Shown one piece after another: positions 1 through 8,681 of a DNA stretch of 64,000 nt. The translations under genes were made by a program, and so were the position numbers. How positions within the stretch are numbered: position 1 is the first letter of the stretch; each line of letters begins with the position of its first letter. The notes beneath the pieces were generated by a model that saw nothing but the letters and a program-made list of their open reading frames with translations, had not been told where the DNA came from and ran no database searches. Source of the stretch: Fusicatenibacter saccharivorans (lineage in GTDB: Bacteria; Bacillota; Clostridia; Lachnospirales; Lachnospiraceae). Where the stretch lies: contig NZ_JAQEGR010000005.1 in the NCBI RefSeq assembly GCF_027667425.1, positions 124,001-188,000 of the forward strand, in the 5' to 3' direction.

Positions 1-501
1 TTAGGACTCTATCACTGTACAAGACAGGAACTTCTGCAGATCCGCGGAGTCGGGGAAGTAAAAGCGATCCAGCTCCAGTGCATCGGTGAGCTTTCCAAAC
101 GAATGGCCGCGGCCGGAGCAAGAAAAGGTCTCTGCTTTCATGATCCGGCTTCCATTGCGGATTATTACATGGAACGTCTCCGCCACGAGGATCAGGAGGT
201 TCTTCTCTGCATGATGCTGGACACAAAAAATCAGCTTCTCGGAGAAAAGGAAATCACAAGAGGAACGGTCAATGCGACGATGATTTCGCCGCGGGAGCTT
301 TTTCTTGCGGCACTGCAGTTCCGTGCGGTTCATATTCTGCTGGTTCACAACCATCCAAGCGGAATCCCGGAACCAAGCGGTGACGATATTACCGTGACAC
401 GGCAGATCCGGCGGGCGGGCGAAATGCTCGGCATTACCCTGCTGGATCACATTATTATCGGGGATCACTGTTATACCAGTATGCTGGAACAGGGAATCTG
501 A
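1..501 (+). CDS. radC: RadC family JAB1/MPN+ protein, 3' part (5' end outside window)
   Basis: Reading frame 1 is open from the first base, so the N-terminus lies outside the window. The visible part starts in a helix-hairpin-helix (IRGVGEVKAIQL), the DNA-binding half of RadC. It continues into the JAB1/MPN+ metalloprotease-like domain with the metal motif HNHPSG followed by a conserved S-x-x-D (EPSGDD). RadC proteins were once linked to DNA repair, but their real role is unsettled. RadC sits upstream of mreBCD in many Firmicutes, and the same order is seen here, with mreB starting 57 bp later. An internal Met at 103 would remove the helix-hairpin-helix and is not the start. The identification is firm; the function is not. 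Confidence 0.93.
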   Translation, partial: LGLYHCTRQELLQIRGVGEVKAIQLQCIGELSKRMAAAGARKGLCFHDPASIADYYMERLRHEDQEVLLCMMLDTKNQLLGEKEITRGTVNATMISPRELFLAALQFRAVHILLVHNHPSGIPEPSGDDITVTRQIRRAGEMLGITLLDHIIIGDHCYTSMLEQGI

Positions 502-557
502 TCCCGAAAATCCGAGGCAGAAATGCCCAAAGGAAGGGAACAAGTTAAAGGAGCACG

Positions 558-1571
558 ATGCAGATTCGAAATGTATACGGCATAGACCTTGGCACCAGTA
601 CCGTCAAAATCTATGACCTGAAGAAAGACACAATCACAAAAGAAAAAAATATGATTGCCATACGCAACCGCGAACAGGTGATTGCCGTTGGAAATTACGC
701 ATATGAAATGCACGAGAGAACGCCTTCCAATATCGAGGTAATTACCCCCATGAGCAACGGACGCATTGCGAATGTATTGATGGTAGAAGCCGTTTTGCAC
801 ACGCTTCTCCATCGCTGTACGCGCCACATGGGATACCGCCCGGAGCTGTATTTTTCAGTTCCCTGCGATATGACAGAGATTGAACGGCGTTCTTATTATA
901 CGATTGCACATAAGGGAGCCTTAAAAAACTGCCGCATGTATCTTGTGGATAAACCAATCGCGGATGCGCTGGCACTTGGCATTCCGATCAACCGCACGAA
1001 GGGTTCCATGATTGTCAACATCGGAGCGCAGAGCACAGAGATTTCTGTTATCGCCAACGCGAGGGTTATTTTTTCCAGAATCATCCCGGTAGGCGGAAAA
1101 CAGTTCAACGAATCGATATGCAATCTGAACCGCCGCAAAAACAATTTCCAGATTGGCTCCAAAACAGCCAAACGTGTCAAGATTGCGCTGGCGGATCTTG
1201 GAACAGACAAAAAAGAGGCGCGGAAGGTGCGCGGCGTAGATGGTGCATCCGGTCTTCCAATGGAAGGGATCATTACTTCTTCCCTCGTAAACGAAGCACT
1301 CCTTTCCGGTGTTAATGAGATCGGCGAGGAACTCAAGCATGCGCTGGAGCGTACACCGCCGCAGATCCACGATCATATCCAGAAAGAGGGTATTTACATC
1401 ACCGGCGGAAGCACAAGGATTCCGAACATTGACCGCTATCTTTCGAGACAGCTCGGCTGTCCGGTGCAGCTTTCCCAGTATTATGACCTCTGTACCATCT
1501 GTGGGCTCAAGGAACTGATCACGCACGATGCGCTGCATCGCTGGGCTTACACGGTAAATAAAAAGAAGTAA
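558..1571 (+). CDS. mreB: Rod-shape actin homologue MreB/Mbl
   Basis: 337 residues, the usual MreB length. The actin-fold phosphate-1 loop is near the start (YGIDLGTSTVKIYD) and a second nucleotide motif, IYITGGSTRIPNI, lies near the C-terminus. MreB forms short membrane-bound filaments that organise lateral cell-wall synthesis with MreC, MreD, RodA and PBP2, all encoded directly downstream. The start is fixed by AAAGGAG 7 bp before the ATG. The gap to mreC is only 21 bp, so the genes are one operon. The first phosphate loop reads GTSTVKIY rather than the GTANTL-type loop of classic MreB, so an Mbl- or MreBH-like paralogue is possible; other copies may lie elsewhere in the genome. Confidence 0.93.
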   Translation: MQIRNVYGIDLGTSTVKIYDLKKDTITKEKNMIAIRNREQVIAVGNYAYEMHERTPSNIEVITPMSNGRIANVLMVEAVLHTLLHRCTRHMGYRPELYFSVPCDMTEIERRSYYTIAHKGALKNCRMYLVDKPIADALALGIPINRTKGSMIVNIGAQSTEISVIANARVIFSRIIPVGGKQFNESICNLNRRKNNFQIGSKTAKRVKIALADLGTDKKEARKVRGVDGASGLPMEGIITSSLVNEALLSGVNEIGEELKHALERTPPQIHDHIQKEGIYITGGSTRIPNIDRYLSRQLGCPVQLSQYYDLCTICGLKELITHDALHRWAYTVNKKK

Positions 1572-1592
1572 ATCTATCAAAAAGGACCCGCT

Positions 1593-2444
1593 ATGAATAA
1601 GAAGAAAAAATTTCAGCTAAAAAGCAAACATTTACTTTTCATCATGACGTTCCTGTGTCTCTCCGGCATTTTAGGCAGTGCAGCAGACAAAATGCCGGTC
1701 ACGCCGATCCGGGAAGCCGCAGGCTTTGTGATCATCCCGTTTCAGAACGGAATTAACCAGATCGGTGCGTATTTGACAGACTGTCTGACCGGTTTCCAGA
1801 ACGTCAAAAAACTGTCTGCCGAGAAAGAGGAGCTTGAACAGAAGGTCACGGATCTGACTGAGGAAAACAATCAGCTTGTACAGGAGCAGCAGGAGCTGCA
1901 GCGTCTTCAGGAGCTGTATCAGCTGGACCAGTCCTACTCGGAATATGAAAAAGTAGCAGCACAGGTCATCTCAAAGGATCCGGGCAACTGGTATGATACC
2001 TTTGTCATCAACAAAGGATCAAATGACGGGATTCAGAAAGATATGAACGTTATTGCAGACGGCGGCCTTGTTGGACTTGTTGAGGAGGTAAGTTCCAATT
2101 CCGCTACTGTCCGCTCTATCATTGATGACTCCAGTTCTGTGAGCGCCATGACAGCATCTACCTCGGATACGTGTATTGTATCGGGTGATCTGCGCCTGAT
2201 CAGCGACGGAAAGCTTGCCTTTTCCCAGCTGAATACAACCGACACGGTAGCTGAGGGCGAAAAGATTGTGACATCGAACATCAGTGATAAATACCTCCGC
2301 GGTATTCTGATCGGCTATGTCAGTGAAATCACCGAGGACTCCAATCACCTGACGAAAAAGGGATACATCATTCCTGTTGTGGATTTTCAACATATTCAGG
2401 AAGTTCTCGTGATCAAAGAATTAAAACAGCAGGGAGGAGAGTAA
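1593..2444 (+). CDS. mreC: Rod-shape-determining protein MreC
   Basis: 283 residues. A basic N-terminus is followed by one membrane helix (about residues 13-30), then a coiled coil rich in E, Q and L (about 65-115), then the double beta-barrel domain (QVISKDPGNWYDTFVINKG and following). This is the standard MreC layout: the coiled coil dimerises and the barrels bind PBP2 outside the membrane. The stop codon abuts the mreD start, which implies translational coupling. Its place between mreB and mreD makes the assignment secure. Confidence 0.94.
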   Translation: MNKKKKFQLKSKHLLFIMTFLCLSGILGSAADKMPVTPIREAAGFVIIPFQNGINQIGAYLTDCLTGFQNVKKLSAEKEELEQKVTDLTEENNQLVQEQQELQRLQELYQLDQSYSEYEKVAAQVISKDPGNWYDTFVINKGSNDGIQKDMNVIADGGLVGLVEEVSSNSATVRSIIDDSSSVSAMTASTSDTCIVSGDLRLISDGKLAFSQLNTTDTVAEGEKIVTSNISDKYLRGILIGYVSEITEDSNHLTKKGYIIPVVDFQHIQEVLVIKELKQQGGE

Positions 2445-2972
2445 ATGCGCAGAAAAATCACGCTTGCCTTTCTGATTCTTGCAGCTTTCCTGTTACAGAC
2501 AACTGTATTTCAGTATTTTCAGATCGCGTCCGTAACGCCGAACCTTCTTCTGATTCTGACGTCCGCCTTTGGGTTGATGCGCGGAAAAAAAGAGGGACTG
2601 ATGGTCGGATTTTTCAGCGGTCTGATGATTGATCTGTTCTACGGCAGCCTGTTTGGATTTTACGCACTGCTCTACATGTATATCGGTTATCTGAACGGCT
2701 TTTTCTGCAAAGTCTTCTATGACGATGATATTAAGGTACACATTGTACTGGTCGCTGCCAGCGATCTTGTCTACAGTCTGCTGATGTATGTGCTGCAGTT
2801 CCTGCTGCGCGTGCGCCTGCACTTTTTCGATTATCTGGCGCATATTATTCTGCCGGAAATGGTATACACGGTAGTGCTCTCCATTCTGCTTTACCGGCTT
2901 TTATTTATCATCAACCGTAAACTGACCGAAAATGAAATGGAAGGACAACAGTCGCCATGGCTAAGAAGATAA
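2445..2972 (+). CDS. mreD: Rod-shape-determining protein MreD
   Basis: 175 residues, mostly hydrophobic, with about five or six predicted membrane helices; typical for MreD. It carries the family's early 'TPNLLLILTSAFGLMRG' loop. MreD is an integral membrane partner of MreC in the elongasome. The ATG follows the mreC stop directly, preceded by GGGAGGAGA. Its 3' end overlaps the PBP2 gene by 16 bp. Such tight packing supports co-translation of fixed amounts of MreC, MreD and PBP2. Confidence 0.92.
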   Translation: MRRKITLAFLILAAFLLQTTVFQYFQIASVTPNLLLILTSAFGLMRGKKEGLMVGFFSGLMIDLFYGSLFGFYALLYMYIGYLNGFFCKVFYDDDIKVHIVLVAASDLVYSLLMYVLQFLLRVRLHFFDYLAHIILPEMVYTVVLSILLYRLLFIINRKLTENEMEGQQSPWLRR

Positions 2973-5941
2973 GAAAACTTTTCCGCAGACTCGGTGAAAA
3001 CCGCACCCTATTGCTTGGTGTGGTTTTCCTTGCTATGTTTGCCGTCCTGATCGGAAGACTTTTTATCCTGCAGGTGGTGCATGGAGAAGAGTATGCGGAT
3101 AATTTTGAACTGCAAATCACAAAAACCAGAACCCTTGATAGTACAAGAGGAAATATTTATGACCGGAACGGAAAACTGATCGCTGGAAATAAGGTTTCCT
3201 ACTCCGTAACCATCGAGGATAACGGAACGTACAACACGACAAAAGAACGTATTCTCTCTCTGAACGCAGAACTCTATCGTCTCTGTAAGCTGATTCGTGC
3301 AAACGGAGACTCGATTGACACCAGCACCTTCCCGATTGAAGTGGATGAGAACGGTGCGTTTGTTTTTACAGGTGAAGAGGGAACGACCCGCGACCGTTTC
3401 CGTGCAGACATTTATGGACAGAAGAAAATCGACGATATGACGGCAGAACAGAAGAGTTCCAGTGCCGAAACGCTGATGACATTTCTTGCCGGACCGGACG
3501 GCTTTGGCCTGGATGCCTATTCTGACGATGAAAAATACGCATATTCTGCCAAAGATTTTGAAGAGTATGGTCTTCCATACCAGACAGACGAATCCGGAAA
3601 TGCGGTCCTTTCTCTTTCCAATCAGGAGCGTCTGGAAATTCTGGTGATCCGCTATAAGATGAAACAGACGAATTATCAGAAGTATGTCCGCGTGACAGTT
3701 GCTTCCGGCGTCAGCAGCAATACAACTGCATCGATTGCAGAGAATGAAGATGTTCTGCAGGGTGTCAGCATTTCGGAAGATTCCGAGCGTGTATATTATG
3801 ACGGAAAGTATTTTTCCTCTCTGATCGGTTATACGGGCCAGGCGTCCTCAGACGAGCTGACAGAACTGAATGAAGAGCTGAAGAGCCAGGGAAAAGAAGA
3901 AACGTATTCCACGGAATCCATCGTCGGAAAATCTGGTCTGGAACAGTATATGGAGACAATCCTTCAGGGAACCGACGGATCAGAAGAGATTATCGTTAAT
4001 AACGTCGGAAAAGAGCTGGAAACGGTAGAAGGATCCCTGGTTGAGCCAAAACAGGGAAATAACGTCTATCTTTCGATTGATTATGACCTGCAGATTGCGG
4101 TATATAAAATTCTGGAACAGAGAATTGCCGGCATTCTGAAACAGTATCTGAGTGATGTAAAATCCGTTGATACCTCAACACTTGCCAATACGGATGCCGT
4201 TCCGATTCCAATTTACGATGTATACAATGCACTGATCGAAAACAGCACGATTGATATTTCCCATTTCTCGGCGGCGGATGCCACGGAGCGTGAGCAGCGG
4301 ATCTATGCACTGTTCCAGCAGAAGCTCCAGCAGGTGCTTGCCGAGATTACGCAGGAACTGACCGTTGAAACAGCAACCGTTTACAACGACCTCAGCGATG
4401 AAATGCAGGAATATGAGACCTTCATCGTGGATAAGCTGCTTTCCAGTACGATGGGTATTCTTTCTTCAACAGCAATTAATGAGAAAGACGCCACCTATCA
4501 GGCATGGAATGACGGAACGATTTCTCTTCGTGATTACCTGACGTATGCGGCAAGCCAGAACTGGATTGATGTCTCAGCACTGACGCAGGATGATGCTTAC
4601 CTGGATTCTCAGGAGGTTTATCAGAAGCTGACGGAGGTTATTCTGGACCGTCTGGCAAACAATACAACATTTGCAAAAAAGATGTATCACTATATGCTGC
4701 TACAGGATATGCTCGATGGCTATGATATCTGCAATCTGATGTATGATCAGAACCTTCTGACGAAAGAGGATGACGATTATGCCGCTTATGTTGCAGGAAA
4801 TATGACACCGTTCCAGCTTCTGTCCGATAAAATCGCCAAACTGGAAATCACCCCGGCACAGCTTGCACTCGATCCGTGTTCCGGTTCTGCTGTCATTACG
4901 GACCCGAATACCGGTGCTATTTTAGCCTGTGTTTCCTATCCTGGCTACGACAACAACCGCCTGGCAAACCAGATGGATACCGCATACTGGGCAAAATTGA
5001 ATACCGATGAATCCAGCCCGCTGTACAACAAAGCAACCCAGCAGAAGACGGCTCCTGGTTCCACTTTTAAACCGCTGATGGCGGTTGCCGGATTAAGCGA
5101 AGGCATAATTACTCCGACCAGTACCATCAACTGCAACGGTCTGTTCGGGGAAGGACTTGTCAACGAATCTGACTATGTCCACTGCCATCAGTTGAGCGGC
5201 CACGGAGATCTGAACATTGTCGGTGCCATCCAGAACTCCTGCAACGTGTTCTTCTGTACGCTTGGATATCGTCTGGGACTCGATGAGAACGGCACCTTTA
5301 AACAGAAGCGCTCTCTGGAAATGATCCAGAAATATGCCGATATGTTTAAGCTGGATGAAAAGACTGGAATCGAAATTTCGGAAACCGATCCGAATGTAAC
5401 CGATTCCCTCCCGATCCCTTCCTCGATTGGTCAGGGTACCAACAACTATACGACGACACAGCTTGCACGCTATGTCACAACGATTGCAAATTCCGGTACG
5501 GTTTATAATCTTTCCCTTCTGCAGAAAGCAACGGATTCGGATGGCAATGACATCGATATGGGCGCAGATTTCGGCCCGACGGTAAATTCAGAAATGGATG
5601 TTGATTCCAACATCTGGGATCTGGTACACGAAGGCATGCGAAAAGTAATCAGCGTATCCAATGCGACCATTTTCCCGGAATCCTGGCCGGTAGAGCTTTC
5701 CGGAAAAACCGGTACCGCGCAGGAAGACCGTACACGTGCAAACCATGGACTGTTTATCGGCTTCTCTCACTATGAGAGCAGAGACGATATTGCTCTTGCC
5801 GTCCGCATTCCGTTTGGATATTCTTCTATGAACGCAGAGTTGGTAGCTAAGGATATCTTAGATTATTACTATGGCCTCTCAGACGATATTCTGTCCGGTC
5901 AGGCAAACTCCAACGGTGTTGCAAGCGTGAGAGCAGACTAA
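2957..5941 (+). CDS. mrdA: Elongation-specific penicillin-binding protein 2 (class B PBP)
   Basis: 994 residues, much longer than E. coli PBP2 (about 630). One membrane helix lies at about residues 18-40, followed by the class B dimerisation region (TRGNIYDRNGKLIA). The transpeptidase domain has S702-T-F-K705, S761-C-N and K917-T-G, so all three active-site motifs are intact. Roughly 270 extra residues (about 370-640), with no Cys and many acidic and helical stretches, separate the dimerisation and catalytic parts. It crosslinks side-wall peptidoglycan with RodA, encoded downstream. The gene overlaps mreD. The pairing with mreBCD and rodA argues against its being the division enzyme FtsI or the spore enzyme SpoVD. 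Confidence 0.93.
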   Translation: MAKKIRKLFRRLGENRTLLLGVVFLAMFAVLIGRLFILQVVHGEEYADNFELQITKTRTLDSTRGNIYDRNGKLIAGNKVSYSVTIEDNGTYNTTKERILSLNAELYRLCKLIRANGDSIDTSTFPIEVDENGAFVFTGEEGTTRDRFRADIYGQKKIDDMTAEQKSSSAETLMTFLAGPDGFGLDAYSDDEKYAYSAKDFEEYGLPYQTDESGNAVLSLSNQERLEILVIRYKMKQTNYQKYVRVTVASGVSSNTTASIAENEDVLQGVSISEDSERVYYDGKYFSSLIGYTGQASSDELTELNEELKSQGKEETYSTESIVGKSGLEQYMETILQGTDGSEEIIVNNVGKELETVEGSLVEPKQGNNVYLSIDYDLQIAVYKILEQRIAGILKQYLSDVKSVDTSTLANTDAVPIPIYDVYNALIENSTIDISHFSAADATEREQRIYALFQQKLQQVLAEITQELTVETATVYNDLSDEMQEYETFIVDKLLSSTMGILSSTAINEKDATYQAWNDGTISLRDYLTYAASQNWIDVSALTQDDAYLDSQEVYQKLTEVILDRLANNTTFAKKMYHYMLLQDMLDGYDICNLMYDQNLLTKEDDDYAAYVAGNMTPFQLLSDKIAKLEITPAQLALDPCSGSAVITDPNTGAILACVSYPGYDNNRLANQMDTAYWAKLNTDESSPLYNKATQQKTAPGSTFKPLMAVAGLSEGIITPTSTINCNGLFGEGLVNESDYVHCHQLSGHGDLNIVGAIQNSCNVFFCTLGYRLGLDENGTFKQKRSLEMIQKYADMFKLDEKTGIEISETDPNVTDSLPIPSSIGQGTNNYTTTQLARYVTTIANSGTVYNLSLLQKATDSDGNDIDMGADFGPTVNSEMDVDSNIWDLVHEGMRKVISVSNATIFPESWPVELSGKTGTAQEDRTRANHGLFIGFSHYESRDDIALAVRIPFGYSSMNAELVAKDILDYYYGLSDDILSGQANSNGVASVRAD

Positions 5942-5990
5942 GGAATTTTCCGGCAGAAACGAAGCCTGGGAAGAAAGCTGCAAAAGAGAA

Positions 5991-6026
5991 AGGATGCGTT
6001 TTTAAACAAAGGTTTGGACGCATCCT
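5991..6026 (+). other. Hairpin in the pbp2-minD spacer
   Basis: A 9-bp perfect stem (AGGATGCGT / ACGCATCCT) with an 18-nt loop lies in the 128-bp spacer. There is no U-tract after it, so it is not a good terminator; it could be an RNA processing or stability element. No minC frame exists here. Confidence 0.4.
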
Positions 6027-6069
6027 GCGGCATGAAAATGCAGAACAGTTTTCAACAAGGAGGTTCCAG

Positions 6070-6849
6070 ATGAGTGAAGTCATTGTAATTACATCAGGAA
6101 AAGGCGGCGTCGGAAAGACGACAACCGCAGCAAATATCGGAATCGGGCTGGCACAGCTTGGAAAGAAAGTTGTGATGGTAGATACCGACATCGGTCTTCG
6201 AAACCTGGATGTCGTGCTCGGCCTTGAAAACCGGATTGTCTACAATCTTGTGGATGTTGTGGAGGGCAACTGCCGGATGAAGCAGGCGCTAATCCGCGAC
6301 AAACGGTACGAGCAGCTCTACCTTCTCCCGTCTGCCCAGACGAGGGACAAGACAAGCGTAACGCCCGAGCAGATGAAAAAACTCTGCGATGAATTAAAAC
6401 AGAGCTTTGATTTTGTTCTTCTTGACTGTCCGGCAGGCATTGAGCAGGGATTTGCAAATGCAGTTGCCGGTGCCAATAAGGCAATTGTTGTGACTACGCC
6501 GGAGGTTTCGGCCATCCGGGACGCGGACCGCATCATCGGCCTTCTGGAGGCGCAGGATCTGAGGGATATCTCTCTTGTCATCAATCGTATCCGGCCGGAT
6601 ATGGTAAAACGCGGTGAAATGATGTCGGTGGATGATGTACAGGAAATTCTTGCTGTTCCGCTGCTCGGCATTCTGCCCGATGATGAGCAGGTAGTAATCG
6701 CCACCAACCAGGGCGAAGCGATCGCTGGAAGCGGTTCCAAGGCAGGAGAAGCCTTTACGAATATCAGCCACAGGATCCTCGGGGAGAGTGTTCCCTACTT
6801 GGATCTTGACAGCAAAAAGGGATTTTTCCGCCGCGTATTCGGGCGATAG
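6070..6849 (+). CDS. minD: Septum-site-determining ATPase MinD
   Basis: 259 residues. The deviant Walker A motif GKGGVGKTT is at residues 11-19 and the switch motif DTDIGLRNLDVVLG follows. The C-terminus ends in a basic amphipathic stretch (KKGFFRRVFGR), the membrane-targeting helix of MinD. MinD is an ATP-dependent membrane-cycling ATPase that positions the division inhibitor. An AAGGAGG site precedes the ATG. minE follows 12 bp later, but minC is absent between pbp2 and minD and is not seen elsewhere in the window. Confidence 0.95.
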   Translation: MSEVIVITSGKGGVGKTTTAANIGIGLAQLGKKVVMVDTDIGLRNLDVVLGLENRIVYNLVDVVEGNCRMKQALIRDKRYEQLYLLPSAQTRDKTSVTPEQMKKLCDELKQSFDFVLLDCPAGIEQGFANAVAGANKAIVVTTPEVSAIRDADRIIGLLEAQDLRDISLVINRIRPDMVKRGEMMSVDDVQEILAVPLLGILPDDEQVVIATNQGEAIAGSGSKAGEAFTNISHRILGESVPYLDLDSKKGFFRRVFGR

Positions 6850-6861
6850 GAGGGAACTGGT

Positions 6862-7122
6862 ATGGGTTTATTTTCAGGCAGAAAGCCGCACTCCGGCCTC
6901 GTTGCAAAAGAACGTCTGTCCAATCTTTTAATGGCAGAACGTCTGAACTGTTCTCCGGCATCGCTTCAGATGCTGAAAAATGATCTTTCTGCTGCTGCAG
7001 GAAAATACCTTACCGTTGAGGCGGATGAAATTTCCGTCACCATTACACAAACAACCCCTGTCATACTGACAGCGAAAATACCATTGAAAAGAAACGAGGA
7101 GTATCATGTTAAGACGATATAA
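6862..7122 (+). CDS. minE: Cell division topological specificity factor MinE
   Basis: 86 residues. It has the N-terminal MinD-interacting segment (AKERLSNLLMAERLNCSP) and a C-terminal beta-rich dimer domain (TVEADEISVTI). MinE stimulates MinD ATP hydrolysis and drives its relocation. The start has a clear AGGAGG. The 3' end overlaps rodA by 17 bp. The first 18 residues are a little unlike the classic MinE tip, but order and length fit well. Confidence 0.9.
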   Translation: MGLFSGRKPHSGLVAKERLSNLLMAERLNCSPASLQMLKNDLSAAAGKYLTVEADEISVTITQTTPVILTAKIPLKRNEEYHVKTI

Positions 7123-8302
7123 GCTGAAAAATTATAATTTCCGGCTGGTCATTCTTCTGATTGCCATCAGCATTATTGGTGTGCTTCTGATCGGAAGTGC
7201 AGACAGTGCAGACCAGAAAAAACAGGCCATCGGAGTCGTATTGGGCGTAGTCATCATGATTATTGTCTCTTTGCTTGACTATAGCTGGCTTCTGAATTTT
7301 TACTGGGTTCTTTACATCGGAAATCTGATGATGCTTGGCGTTCTTTATCTCGGCGGTTCTACCGCAAAAAACACGTTTGGTGCGACCCGTTGGATTCAGA
7401 TCGGAAGCTTTCAGTTTCAGCCGACCGAGCTGTCAAAAATCTTTCTGATCATGTTTTTTGCGATGTTTCTGATGAAGCATGAAGAAGATCTGAATACGGC
7501 GAAAACCATTTTTACCGCGATCGGGCTTCTGATTCCGCCGCTCGTTATGATTTACCGTCAGCCGGATTTGAAAAATACGATTACGGTCATGGTTCTGTTC
7601 TGCTTTATGATGTATGTGGCGGGCTTAAGCTACAAAGTTATCGCCGTTGTTCTGGTTTCCGGTTCAGCACTGGTACTTGCGCTTCTGCTTGTCATTACGC
7701 AGGTGAATTTCCAGCTTCCGGCGGCTCTTGACAAGACGATTGGTTATCAGCTTGGGCGAATTCAGGACTGGTTAAGCGATGATGCCGACAACGCCGACGG
7801 CCGTCTCCAGCAGCAGAATTCCATTACAGCCATCGGTTCCGGAAAGCTGACCGGAAAAGGACTCAACAACAATAAAGTTTCTTCCGCAAATAAGGGAAAT
7901 TTCGTTTCCCAGAACCATAATGACTTTATTTTTGCAGTGGCAGGAGAGGAACTTGGTTTCTTTGGATGCTGCGGAATCATCCTGCTCCTGTTCCTGATTC
8001 TCGTCGAATGCATCCGGACTTCCCGGAAAGCAAAAGATCTGTCAGGAACGTTGATCTGCTGCGGTATGGCAGGACTCATTGCCTTTCAGAGCTTTCTGAA
8101 TATCAGTGTTGCAACCGGAATCCTGCCGAACACCGGTACACCGCTTCCGTTCGTCAGCTATGGACTGACATCCCTTGTAACACTTTACATCGGAATGGGG
8201 CTTGTCCTGAATGTCGGACTGCAGAACCGGGATTTTGTAACCAGAAACTATGAATTACTAAGGAGGAAAACCATCAATGAACATCGGATTGATCGCGCAT
8301 GA
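7106..8302 (+). CDS. rodA: Peptidoglycan glycosyltransferase RodA (SEDS family)
   Basis: 398 residues with about ten hydrophobic segments. SEDS landmarks are present: GATRWIQIGSFQFQPTELSK, QNHNDFIFAVAGEELGF and the C-terminal NTGTPLPFVSYG motif. RodA polymerises lipid II during elongation as the partner of PBP2, encoded about 1.2 kb upstream. The start is set by ACGAGGAG 5 bp before the ATG inside minE. The gene overlaps the mgsA start by 26 bp. The linkage to mre genes rather than ftsZ genes favours RodA over FtsW. Confidence 0.94.
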   Translation: MLRRYKLKNYNFRLVILLIAISIIGVLLIGSADSADQKKQAIGVVLGVVIMIIVSLLDYSWLLNFYWVLYIGNLMMLGVLYLGGSTAKNTFGATRWIQIGSFQFQPTELSKIFLIMFFAMFLMKHEEDLNTAKTIFTAIGLLIPPLVMIYRQPDLKNTITVMVLFCFMMYVAGLSYKVIAVVLVSGSALVLALLLVITQVNFQLPAALDKTIGYQLGRIQDWLSDDADNADGRLQQQNSITAIGSGKLTGKGLNNNKVSSANKGNFVSQNHNDFIFAVAGEELGFFGCCGIILLLFLILVECIRTSRKAKDLSGTLICCGMAGLIAFQSFLNISVATGILPNTGTPLPFVSYGLTSLVTLYIGMGLVLNVGLQNRDFVTRNYELLRRKTINEHRIDRA

Positions 8303-8681
8303 TGCAAAAAAAACGCTGCTTCAGAACTTGTGTATCGCCTACCGCTCGGTACTTGCCAAGCATACTCTTTACGCAACCGGAACTTCCGGCCGTCTGGTAG
8401 AAGAGGCAACCGGACTTAACGTCCGCAAATATCTGGCTGGACACGTTGGAGGCGTTCAGCAGATGGGTTCTCAGATTGAACAGAATGATCTGGATCTTGT
8501 GATTTTCCTGCGGGATCCGGAACAGCCGAAACAGCATGAGCCGGATGTCCATCGGATTATCCGTCTCTGCGACGTACACAGCATTCCGCTTGCCACCAAT
8601 CTTGCAACGGCAGAAATGCTGATCAAATCATTAGACAGAGGAGAAATGGACTGGCGTGAAATCTACCGGAGAAACGACTAA
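8277..8681 (+). CDS. mgsA: Methylglyoxal synthase
   Basis: 134 residues. It has the IGLIAHDAKK N-terminus, the phosphate-binding ATGTSGRLVE stretch and GGVQQMGSQI, all diagnostic. The conserved acidic site lies in the EQNDLDLVIFLRDP segment. The enzyme converts dihydroxyacetone phosphate to methylglyoxal and phosphate, a glycolytic overflow valve under phosphate limitation. It lies within the cell-wall operon, overlapping both rodA and the carboxypeptidase gene. The start has AAGGAGG inside rodA. It is cytosolic and has no evident enzymatic link to wall synthesis, though the rodA-mgsA pairing is common in Clostridia. Confidence 0.95.
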   Translation: MNIGLIAHDAKKTLLQNLCIAYRSVLAKHTLYATGTSGRLVEEATGLNVRKYLAGHVGGVQQMGSQIEQNDLDLVIFLRDPEQPKQHEPDVHRIIRLCDVHSIPLATNLATAEMLIKSLDRGEMDWREIYRRND

